Positions 27,860 to 35,701 of a DNA stretch of 45,114 bases are shown here, piece by piece. The DNA comes from Chryseobacterium sp. CH21 (GTDB taxonomy: Bacteria > Bacteroidota > Bacteroidia > Flavobacteriales > Weeksellaceae), in contig NZ_QICI01000022.1 of the NCBI RefSeq assembly GCF_004119445.1, positions 1-45,114 on the forward strand, in the 5' to 3' direction. Every line of letters begins with the position of its first letter. Within the stretch, counting starts at the first letter, position 1. The position numbers and the translations under genes are program-made. Below the pieces are notes generated by a model, which was given only the letters and a program-made list of their open reading frames with translations, made no database searches and was not told where the DNA came from.

Positions 27860-27895
27860 CCCCGCTCAATATTCTCAGTATTGACGGGGTTTTTT
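27860..27895 (+). terminator. Rightward terminator-like hairpin with no upstream gene
   Basis: CCCCG (27860-27864) with CGGGG (27885-27889) and TCAATA (27866-27871) with TATTGA (27879-27884) form a stem interrupted by one unpaired C, followed by six Ts on the plus strand. The only gene to its left is ardA on the opposite strand. It may end an antisense or short RNA or insulate the cargo. The gap 27821-28227 also holds a G-rich direct repeat and no convincing ORF. Confidence 0.65.
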
Positions 27896-28064
27896 GTTGG
27901 TTTATAGTAGTCGAAAACTATGCCAAATGTTATAAAAATAGGGTGATATTCAATGAAATAGCATAAATATTTTGAATCCGTAGAAAATCTCTTCAAATCT
28001 GTTCTAACTTTGGATTGTAGTCTAAAAATGTTCAAAAAAAGTGCTGAGGTTTTTAGACCGCCTG

Positions 28065-28129
28065 AAAACTTTTGCCCGACTTTCCAAAGGTGGGGGTACT
28101 GTCAAAAACTTGCCCTATGGTGGGGTACT
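28065..28129. repeat. Imperfect G-rich direct repeat upstream of the methylase gene
   Basis: AAAACTTTTGCCC ... GGTGGGGGTACT (28065-28100) is followed by AAAAACTTGCCC ... GGTGGGGTACT (28104-28129). Such G runs stand out in this AT-rich region. The pair lies between ardA and the restriction-modification operon and may mark a cargo boundary or operator. Confidence 0.6.
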
Positions 28130-28203
28130 TTTGTATAGATACCTCCTATACCGTCACATATAAAAAAGATCTTTTAATATTTCAAATTGAAGATTTTTAA
28201 TGA

Positions 28204-28211
28204 TATTTTTG
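28204..28211 (+). promoter_or_regulatory. Predicted -7 element TATTTTTG of the RM operon
   Basis: This exact TAnnTTTG is 16 bp before the start of the methylase gene, with only a weak TTTC about 20 bp upstream. Confidence 0.45.
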
Positions 28212-28227
28212 CAAAACAATTTCAAAT

Positions 28228-30438
28228 ATGACTTTTACAGAAGCGAAACAGGATTTTGATAATAAATACGAAAATACAGCTGAGTTTGAATGCTTTATTC
28301 AAGCACATTTATCCTTTGGAAAAAAGATAAATTTAAAAAAGAAGAATGGAACCAAAAACGAACAATATTACAAATGGCAATTTTTATATTCTATAATACA
28401 ATCAGGACTTTATATTAAAGATTATATTGGTACAGAAATTCATTTTCCAAAAGGAAATAAATCTTCGGCACCACTAAAGCTTGATGGAGCAATTTTCGAT
28501 GATACCACTTGGTTTGATAAGTATAAAGATTATCACGAAAATGGAAATAATGAAAGTTTAGAATGGTTACGAGAGCACTTAATTGTTGCATTAGAATTTA
28601 AAAAAGAAGATAATAAGAATATAGGAGATGTTTGGGATAAGCAATTAAAAGCTTATTTAAATGAAAGTAGAAGACCTTTTTGTTTAGCAGTTCTTTATGA
28701 TACAGAAAGACTTTATTTATTTCGTAAACACAACAATAAATTTTTAAGGTATAGCGAAGAATTTAATACTAAAGGTGAAGATAGTAAAAGCAAAGATTTG
28801 GCTTTACACCTTCCAGACCCATATATTAATATCCCAAGTTTTGAAGATATTTTAGAATGGACTGAATCTAAAACAATTGATCGATCAAAGAGAGGCATAA
28901 AAGAATTAGACATTATTTCAGGAGTACATTCTACACAAATTAATAATGCTATGAGTGCCATTTTACGAACAATGGATAAAGTAGGAAAAGTTGATCAAGA
29001 AGGCTTTAAAATTCTTATACAAATTCTTTCGCAAAAAATATTTGATGAGAAAAGAAACGAAAAACTAAACAATCGTTTTTTGGATTTCTATATAACTGAA
29101 GAAGAAAAAAACTACAAAACACTTGCCGATAAGACATTACAAGGATTTATTAAAAGGATTGATAATTTACGAACCGAAGCCTCAGGAGAGTATTATCGTA
29201 TTTTAAAAGATAATCCATTAAATACAAAAAATGAAAATCATATAAAAGTACTGATTGAGGTTGTGTATCAATTTCAAGATTATTCTTTTGTTCGTTCTCA
29301 TAAAACTGATCTTTATCAATTGGTATTTTACAAATTTGCAACACCATTTTCAAAAGATGCAAATGCACAATTTGTAACTCCTCTACCATTAATTGACTTT
29401 TTGGTAAGCATTGTAAATCCAAGAAATGGTGAAACTGTAATTGACCCTACTGTTGGAATTGCTGATTTCCTTTCAGTTTCCTACGTAAACTCAAACAGTA
29501 AATTAGATGATAACAATATTTTTGGAATGGATATAGATGAGCAAATGGTAATGCTTGCTACATTAAATATGTTATTAAATGGTGATGGAAACGCAAAAAT
29601 AAAAGCACAAGCAGGCTATGGTTCTTTACTTTCGAAATTTGACCATAAAGGTGAAGTACTAGAGTTAATACCAAGCATGAACCAAAAAGGAAATTGGGAT
29701 AACCGACCAGATGAAAAGCAACTGAAAAAATTTGATGTGGTTTTAACCAATCCTCCCTTTGGAGAAGATAGAGCCTTTGTACCAAAAGACGACAAAGATC
29801 TTGAAATGATACAATGCTATGAACTTTGGCATTTATATGGAAATAAAGTATCTGATTTCGACTTATTGGTCAATGATTTAAAAACAGATGTAAATAATTC
29901 CATAATCCAAACTAATCATAAGAAAGGAGCAAAATCTAAATCCAAAATAGATTTGGGAGTTGTTTTCCTCGAAAATGCCTACCGCATTTTGAAAGAAAAT
30001 GGAAGAATGGGCATTGTACTTTCTAATTCTATTGCTAGTATCGACAGCCATAAAATAGCAAGAAAATGGCTAATGGATAAAATGCGCATTGTTGCCATTT
30101 TTGATTTACCAGCCAATGTATTTGCCGAAACAGGTGTAAATACTTCAATAATTGTAGCATACAAACCCAATGAAAAAGAGCTTGCAAAGCTAAAAGCGCA
30201 AAATTACGAAGTCTACTTTAAAGGCATTGAAAAAGTAGGCTATGAAGTAAAGACAAGTAAACGAGTAAAATTCTTTTCTCCAAACTATAAAATAAATTAT
30301 GAAAACTTTGAAATAGAAATTGACAAAGACGGTAGAGCTTTGCTTGATGAAGATTTTACTGAGACTATCGCTGACTTTAAGAAATGGTGCTTGAAACAAG
30401 AAAAATCCTTGCAAGATATTTTTATAAAAGTTAAGTAA
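28228..30438 (+). CDS. Fused nuclease-methyltransferase subunit (type I / IIB-like HsdM)
   Basis: The 736-aa protein has a PD-(D/E)xK-like N-terminal region: LDGAIF (Asp86) and IVALEFKKED (Glu123, Lys125). A helical linker follows, then an N6-adenine methyltransferase with QFVTP (381), motif I DPTVGIADFL (406-415, a variant of DPxxGxGxFL) and motif IV NPPF (508-511). No separate HsdR is encoded nearby. The specificity subunit starts 2 bp after the stop. This layout resembles BcgI-type enzymes, where one subunit cuts and methylates and a second recognises DNA. The nuclease assignment is motif-based. An alternative is a plain HsdM with an inactive N-terminal domain. Confidence 0.8.
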   Translation: MTFTEAKQDFDNKYENTAEFECFIQAHLSFGKKINLKKKNGTKNEQYYKWQFLYSIIQSGLYIKDYIGTEIHFPKGNKSSAPLKLDGAIFDDTTWFDKYKDYHENGNNESLEWLREHLIVALEFKKEDNKNIGDVWDKQLKAYLNESRRPFCLAVLYDTERLYLFRKHNNKFLRYSEEFNTKGEDSKSKDLALHLPDPYINIPSFEDILEWTESKTIDRSKRGIKELDIISGVHSTQINNAMSAILRTMDKVGKVDQEGFKILIQILSQKIFDEKRNEKLNNRFLDFYITEEEKNYKTLADKTLQGFIKRIDNLRTEASGEYYRILKDNPLNTKNENHIKVLIEVVYQFQDYSFVRSHKTDLYQLVFYKFATPFSKDANAQFVTPLPLIDFLVSIVNPRNGETVIDPTVGIADFLSVSYVNSNSKLDDNNIFGMDIDEQMVMLATLNMLLNGDGNAKIKAQAGYGSLLSKFDHKGEVLELIPSMNQKGNWDNRPDEKQLKKFDVVLTNPPFGEDRAFVPKDDKDLEMIQCYELWHLYGNKVSDFDLLVNDLKTDVNNSIIQTNHKKGAKSKSKIDLGVVFLENAYRILKENGRMGIVLSNSIASIDSHKIARKWLMDKMRIVAIFDLPANVFAETGVNTSIIVAYKPNEKELAKLKAQNYEVYFKGIEKVGYEVKTSKRVKFFSPNYKINYENFEIEIDKDGRALLDEDFTETIADFKKWCLKQEKSLQDIFIKVK

Positions 30439-30440
30439 CT

Positions 30441-31945
30441 ATGAGTAATACATATAGAAAAATACCAAATTCAATCTCTTTCAACTCTATTATTGAAAAA
30501 GACTTCACTTTATCTTCTTCTCAATATATGGATTTAATAATGCCTAATAAAAATTTTCTGTATGTTAAAGACTTTTTGAAAAGGGGTTTACAAAGAAAAG
30601 ATTTAGGTGTTGAAGTTGGTTCATTGAATTATATTGGACAATCAACACATTATTTTATTAGAACAAAAGCACTACAAGCACATTCATTTTTACCAGAAAT
30701 TACAAACGAAACAACTTTGCCAATTATGCCAAATTCATTTATAGAAATGAATTTAAAACAAGGCGATTTGCTGATTTCAAAAGACAGCAATATTGGAGAA
30801 GTAATAATTTTAGATAAAGATTATCCAAATTACATGCTTTCAGGTGCAATCTATAAATTACCTGTAATTAAAAATAAATATTATTTATTAGCATTTATAA
30901 AGCATAACATTTTTAGAGAACAATTGGATTCTATGGTTCCGAAAGGTGCAACTATTCGACACGCAAAAACAATGTTTTTGGATTGTAAAATTCCAATGCC
31001 AAATAAAGATGAAGAAAATGTAATCAAATTTGTTGAAGTTTTAACACAAGCCATAATAAACAAAGAAAAATTAATCAAAGAACGACACAAAGCCATTTTA
31101 AAAGCCATAGAAACTGAATTGTTAGAAAACCAAAAACCAAATCAATTTAGTTTTGAATTACCAAGGTTTAATGAATTAGAAGAAGTTGGAAGAATTGATA
31201 CTGCAAGATATTCTCCTGACTATAAGAAATATGAACATTTAATTCAAAATTACAAAGATGGATTTTTCAAGTTATCACAACTAGGATATACTGTAAACAG
31301 AGGTCAAAACCTGCAAATTTCCAATATTGGAGAGAGTTTTTATTCTAATAGTAATATTAATGGCTTTTATAAATTAGCTGTATCTTCTAATTTTTCTGAA
31401 TATTCAACATTGGAGAAATTTAATTATTTGGGTAATCCAGGATCATTAAAAAAGATAGCAAAAGGAGAAATCATTTTTTCAGCAAGAGGCGCTCAATTTG
31501 GAAGAGTTGTTGTCTTCCCAGAAAACATCGAAAACACTATAACAAATATTGATAGTTTAGTTATTAAAAATGATGTTGCAAATATTGAGCAAAATATTTT
31601 TATTGCAATGTTTCTTAATAACTTGAGGTGGAATAAGCACATTTATAAAATAGCAATAACTGGTTCAGGTGCAAATAGCTTAACACAATATCAAAGTGAT
31701 GATATTAATTTTCCAAACTTTGAAGAAAAAAACAAAAAGAAATTGCTTTACTTTACCACAATGCTAACATCGAGTACAAATCCGAAACGTTTACATTGAC
31801 TAATTTTTTAGATAAAGACAATGAGTATAATCAAAAAGCTGGTATCTACGAGTTAGACAAAACAGCAAAGCTATTAAAGGCACTTTTGAATGATTCTATT
31901 GATAATATAGTAAATGACAAAGATGTGACTATAAATTTTTCATAA
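30441..31945 (+). pseudogene. Restriction-modification specificity subunit (HsdS-like), frameshifted near its end
   Basis: Residues 1-430 read in one frame from 30441. Near 31726-31738 (A7-C-A5) one base appears to be missing. The true C terminus then continues in the -1 frame to a stop at 31943-31945, reading EIALLYHNANIEYKS and ending VNDKDVTINFS. Two target-recognition regions separated by coiled-coil conserved helices are visible (helix near residues 195-230). The TRDs set the DNA sequence used by the fused enzyme encoded upstream. The A-run position makes sequencing error or phase variation the main explanations. Confidence 0.83.
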
Positions 31946-31963
31946 AAAATAAATAAAATAACC

Positions 31964-33646
31964 ATGGCAGAATTACATGTGAGCAAAAAAAGTATAAGCA
32001 AACTTTTTAGTGACATGCAGGATAAAAAGTTCATTATACCTGATTATCAAAGACCTTATAAATGGACATTAGAAAAATGTGAAACATTATGGAGCGACAT
32101 CGAAAACTTTGCAAATACTGATGCTAAAAGAGGTGCCGACTATTTTTAGGAACAATTGTATCATTCAAAAATGGGGAGAATTCAGAAATTATTGATGGAC
32201 AACAAAGAATAACTTCTTTTTTCTTGCTTTTAAGAGCATTTTACAGGAAGCTAGAGGTAATGACTGAAGATGACGATGTAAGAGGCTTAAAAACACAAAT
32301 TGAGCCTTGTATCTGGGATATTAATCCTATATCAACAAAAGTTTCTGATAAGACGAAAATTCATATTATTTCCGAAGTTGCAACAGAAGAGGATAATGAA
32401 ACTTTCCATAAGATACTGGAAACAGGCCTGAGTAGTGAGAATGCAACTGACAATTACTCTATAAATTATAGATTTTTAAAAACAATGTGATGATTATGCT
32501 GAAATTCATCCAATGCAGTGGAAACAATTATGCATAACTATTTTACAAAAGTGTATTATTTTACCAATAGAATGTGATACCTCAGAAGTAGCATTAACTA
32601 TTTTTTCAACTTTAAATGATCGAGGTTTACCTCTTTCAGATTCAGATATTTTCAAAGCTCAAATATACAGAAATCTGCAAACGATAGAAATGAGAAAAGG
32701 GTTTACAAATAAATGGAAAGCACTTACCCAAGTTTGTAAAGAAGCAAAGGTTTCAATTGATGATATTTTCAGATATTACACCCACGTTTTAAGAGCTAGA
32801 AATAATGATAAATCCAAAGAAGTTGGTCTGAGAAAATTTTATGCCGAGGAACAATATAAGAGATTGAAAGATGAAAGTTTAATGGCTGAAATAATGGCTT
32901 TAGCAGAATTTTGGAGATATATTAATTCAGAAATCGAACCTGAAAATAATAATTATGAAATCTCTAAAACATCAAGAAAATATTTACAGTGTCTAAATTG
33001 TTATCCAAATGAATATTGGAAATATCCGATAAGTGTTTTTTTCTTAAAACATCAAAATAGCAAAGAATTTGATACTGATCTTATTAAAGTTCTTAAAAAA
33101 CACATAGCATTTTTATTTGCAAAGTTTATTGATGCTCCATCTGTAAATGCCATAAAAGATGATATTTATGGAACCTGTATCGCTATTCAAAACGAAGATA
33201 ATTTTAATTTCAGATTTACAATTAATGAAGAGCAGTTAAGTAGTAAAATTGATAGGCAGTCCTCATCAAGACTTTCAAGAGCACTGCTATTACTTCATGC
33301 ATATTTAAATACAGATCAAATAGAGCTTATTCCTGACACTTTTGATATTGAGCATATTTTTCCTAAGAAATGGCAAGACACCAATTATAATGGCTGGAAC
33401 ATTGATGACGCAGTACTAAATTTGGATAGGTTTGGAAACAAAATTGTATTTGAGAAAAAATTAAATATCCAAGCAGGAAACGGGTATTTTGGAATTAAAA
33501 AGCAAAAATATGATCTTTCCAATATTGCTGTTGTAAAAGATTTAAGCAACTATCATAAAAACGATTGGATTAAAGAAGATATAGACCTAAGAGAAATTCA
33601 ATTCAAAAATGATTTATTAAATTTCTTCAAGCTTGAATTGAATTAA
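31964..33646 (+). pseudogene. DUF262/DUF1524 GmrSD-like nuclease, two frameshifts
   Basis: Three consecutive frames make one protein of about 560 aa. The first runs 31964 to about 32143, with SKLFSDMQDKKFIIPDYQRPYKW typical of DUF262. One T is missing in the run near 32141-32147. The second frame carries the DGQQR motif (32194-32208) and runs to about 32480, where an extra A occurs. The third frame runs to 33646 with LNDRGLPLSDSDIFKAQ and the HNH-type DUF1524 motif IEHIFPKKW and a later FGNK. Relatives include GmrSD, a type IV enzyme cutting modified DNA. It follows hsdS by 18 bp, so it belongs to the defence operon. Strong coding character across the breaks argues for sequence error or recent mutation. 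Confidence 0.85.
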
Positions 33647-33671
33647 TAAGGCACAAAATTTGTAGTTTGCG

Positions 33672-33716
33672 CAAAGACATCAACGGAAATAAATAAGTGT
33701 AGACTTATTTGCTTTG
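33672..33716. repeat. Hairpin 1 of a three-hairpin cluster
   Basis: The perfect 8-bp stem AAATAAGT/ACTTATTT (33691-33698, 33703-33710, loop GTAG) sits within CAAAG/CTTTG arms (33672-33676, 33712-33716). It follows the DUF1524 gene. No T-run follows. Confidence 0.6.
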
Positions 33717-33725
33717 TTAAATAAA

Positions 33726-33823
33726 ATTTGGCGATTTTAAAAATAACAAACCGAGCAAATAAAGTTGGACACTCACGCTATGGCGTGGGCTGTTCTGCTT
33801 TGGTTTGTTAGGTTACGCCAAAT
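33726..33823. repeat. 98-bp nested inverted repeat
   Basis: Successive arm pairs stack inward: ATTTGGCG/CGCCAAAT (33726-33733, 33816-33823), AACAAACC/GGTTTGTT (33745-33752, 33802-33809), AGCA/TGCT (33754-33757, 33796-33799), GGAC/GTTC (about 33767-33770, 33792-33795) and CACGC/GCGTG (33774-33778, 33783-33787, loop TATG). The result is a long imperfect hairpin between the DUF1524 gene and a small-gene cluster. Its 3' side contains GTTAGGT, matching the integron R' consensus GTTRRRY, but the 5' partner does not match. Confidence 0.7.
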
Positions 33824-33835
33824 ACCTTTTTAACA

Positions 33836-33866
33836 AAGCGTGAATTTGCTCACGCTTATTTTTTTG
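33836..33866 (+). terminator. Rho-independent terminator
   Basis: AAGCGTGA (33836-33843) pairs with TCACGCTT (33850-33857) and is followed by A and seven Ts. It ends rightward transcription of the RM / DUF262 operon before the small-gene cluster. Confidence 0.82.
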
Positions 33867-33888
33867 CTTAAAACCAGCATAAAAATTT

Positions 33889-34284
33889 ATGGGTATTTTA
33901 TTTTCAACAGACACAGTAAGAAGCCTTAACAAAAGGCAAAAACTCGCAATGCTAACAGTCGTAAAAGCAATTTCCGACAATGCTACAGACTTCACAAAAA
34001 AATTAAATCAACAGAAAATCCTCAACAAGTATCTTTCAATATTTGAGTTGAATGATGTTGCTATGTCAAATTATGAGCAACACTTTATAAGAATTGATTT
34101 ACGAAGCCTAACCCCGAATCAAAGAGATTACTTCATTGTAATGGGTCATGAATTACTCGGTGCGATCCAAGACAGAAGATTGGAGGATTACAATATTTTA
34201 TTTGAAACCTACCAAAAGTACAGCAATATCAGTAGTTCCATTTTTTCAGGAACAATCGAACGATTACGAGGACAAAATTATTGA
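33889..34284 (+). CDS. Hypothetical protein (131 aa)
   Basis: I do not recognise this protein. It is soluble and basic-to-neutral, with a helical N-terminal half (LNKRQKLAMLTVVKAISDNA) and a C-terminal helix ending YSNISSSIFSGTIERLRG. It has no signal peptide. It is followed 1 bp later by a lipoprotein gene and is the first of four small genes between hairpins, a pattern seen with immunity or accessory cassettes near toxin genes. Confidence 0.65.
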   Translation: MGILFSTDTVRSLNKRQKLAMLTVVKAISDNATDFTKKLNQQKILNKYLSIFELNDVAMSNYEQHFIRIDLRSLTPNQRDYFIVMGHELLGAIQDRRLEDYNILFETYQKYSNISSSIFSGTIERLRGQNY

Positions 34285-34285
34285 T

Positions 34286-34816
34286 ATGAAGAATTTATCA
34301 ATTTTATCTTCTTTGCTGTTCATAGCAATATCCTGTTCAAGCAATGGAAGGGGCGAACTCGAAATTAATTGGGGAATTGTTGGTATAATATCATTTTTAG
34401 CCATTGGTTACTTCATGAGCAAAAAGGAAATTAGAGCCGAAGAAGAAACCAGAAACCTTAACGAGCAAGTCAGGAATCAAAGGGGAAATCCATTGACACA
34501 AAAACTCGTTTTCAATTACAGCAAAATCAAATTTACCAATGAAATAACTTTTAAACCTATTCAGATTGCAACAGCAGAGGTTTATAAAGACAGGTTTGAA
34601 ATTACAATTTATCCCTACTCCGTATATTCGGGAACTTACGTTATTGTCAAATCTCAAAAGCAGGGTGACGGAATCCTAAATACAGTTGTTAAAGTTGACG
34701 GTGGGAATTTTTCTCAATATAATTCTCAAAAACCTTGTTTCGTTCACATATCCGAACGAGCAAACATTCTTAAAATATATGATGAAAATCGAATTGGAAT
34801 AATCTTAAAATTTTAA
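34286..34816 (+). CDS. Small lipoprotein with a transmembrane segment
   Basis: The open frame extends upstream to 34148, but the ATG at 34286 starts a clear lipoprotein signal (MKNLSILSSLLFIAISCSS, Cys17) and lies 1 bp past the preceding stop, so I use it (176 aa). A second hydrophobic segment (WGIVGIISFLAIGYFM) and a charged helix follow, then a beta-rich region. The family is unknown. It may be an envelope-located partner of the toxin module downstream. Confidence 0.7.
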   Translation: MKNLSILSSLLFIAISCSSNGRGELEINWGIVGIISFLAIGYFMSKKEIRAEEETRNLNEQVRNQRGNPLTQKLVFNYSKIKFTNEITFKPIQIATAEVYKDRFEITIYPYSVYSGTYVIVKSQKQGDGILNTVVKVDGGNFSQYNSQKPCFVHISERANILKIYDENRIGIILKF

Positions 34817-34820
34817 ATAC

Positions 34821-35140
34821 ATGAAAAAATTAATTTTACTTTAATGTTCGCATTACCAACATTGTATTTCGCACAGGAAGAAAAACCGAAAGAATCACAA
34901 ACAGCTAAAGAATGTGATTTGCCGAAAGATTTCAAAGAACCAATCAAAAATAACAGATTAAAGAAATTTGTTGCCATTGACAACGGTGTTGATGAAAAAG
35001 AGGTAACTATAATCAGAGCGCAAAATGGATTCGGTAGTGGGATTTATACAGCCTGTGTGAAAGGACAACCAATCCAATATCAAAAAATGGGAACTGTGTT
35101 TATGCGCGAAGGGAAAAATCCTTTTAACAATGCAAAATGA
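34821..35140 (+). pseudogene. Small secreted protein, signal peptide frameshifted
   Basis: The ATG at 34821 reads MKKLILL, then hits a stop because one T appears missing in CTTTAATG near 34843. The -1 frame continues MFALPTLYFAQEEK and an open frame to 35140. Joined, they give a normal signal peptide (cleavage after YFAQ) and a secreted protein of about 85 mature residues. No function is recognised. Its stop overlaps the next start by 4 bases (ATGA). Confidence 0.68.
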
Positions 35141-35337
35141 TACTAAAATTACAAGTGCAAACAAGTTGTTTTCCAGCAATCAAATTTAGACCATACAGCA
35201 TTTGGGATGATGTATCGCTTATTATGACACTGTTTGCGTTCCTTATTTTGTATGTAGGTAGCATTTACTACCTCATGCTAGGGTTGAAACTCGGTATTAA
35301 TGCGCTAAAAAAGCATTTTGAGAAAGAAAAATGTTAA
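35137..35337 (+). CDS. Small membrane protein (66 aa)
   Basis: One hydrophobic segment (about residues 28-50: SLIMTLFAFLILYVGSIYYL) is followed by a basic tail ending KKHFEKEKC. The ATGA overlap with the preceding gene supports translation. No family is recognised. Confidence 0.6.
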   Translation: MILKLQVQTSCFPAIKFRPYSIWDDVSLIMTLFAFLILYVGSIYYLMLGLKLGINALKKHFEKEKC

Positions 35338-35343
35338 TAGTTC

Positions 35344-35369
35344 AAACCTGTTTGTTATGCGACAGGTTT
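35344..35369 (+). terminator. Hairpin after the small-gene cluster
   Basis: AAACCTGT (35344-35351) pairs with ACAGGTTT (35362-35369) over a 10-nt loop. The T-run is short, so termination would be partial. It separates the small genes from the toxin operon. Confidence 0.5.
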
Positions 35370-35419
35370 TGACGTTATAGGCACTTACATTTGGCTCATA
35401 ATAATTAAAATTCACTATT

Positions 35420-35701
35420 ATGATGCAAAGATTAGATTATGTCTTGAGTAGAAACCTTGACAGTCCTTATGGAAAAAACAGTGTGTTTTTTGAAACATTT
35501 GTTGTTCCTCCCGAAGATTTCGATAAAATCCCCGAAACTAAAGAAACAGATCGCATAAAATATACTTTCATACTATGTAAGAGTGGTGTTGAAGTGTTTG
35601 ATAGATACGAAAAAGAGGAGGTAGAAGAGAAACAATTTAAAGTTTTCCATGAAGAAGATGACCCTAAAAAAGTAACTTTTTTGGTACTGCCTGTCGGGTG
35701 A
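35420..35701 (+). CDS. Hypothetical protein preceding the toxin (93 aa)
   Basis: The acidic soluble protein starts MMQRLDYVLSRNLDSPYGKN; the second Met is an equally good start. Its stop overlaps the toxin start by four bases (GTGA), so the two are translationally coupled. A small acidic gene coupled in front of a large toxin suggests an adaptor or loading chaperone for secretion, but this is inference from context. Confidence 0.65.
   Translation: MMQRLDYVLSRNLDSPYGKNSVFFETFVVPPEDFDKIPETKETDRIKYTFILCKSGVEVFDRYEKEEVEEKQFKVFHEEDDPKKVTFLVLPVG

Noticed and set aside
27844..28035. 63-aa open frame on the minus strand upstream of ardA
   Set aside because: It overlaps the terminator-like hairpin, has no recognisable features and has no ribosome site; probably chance.
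33726..33823. Canonical integron attC site
   Set aside because: GTTAGGT fits the R' box, but the 5' side has AAATAAC instead of RYYYAAC and there is no integron integrase; kept only as a structured repeat.
34148..34285. Upstream extension of the lipoprotein frame
   Set aside because: It overlaps the preceding gene by 137 bp, while the ATG at 34286 begins a textbook lipoprotein signal just after that gene's stop.
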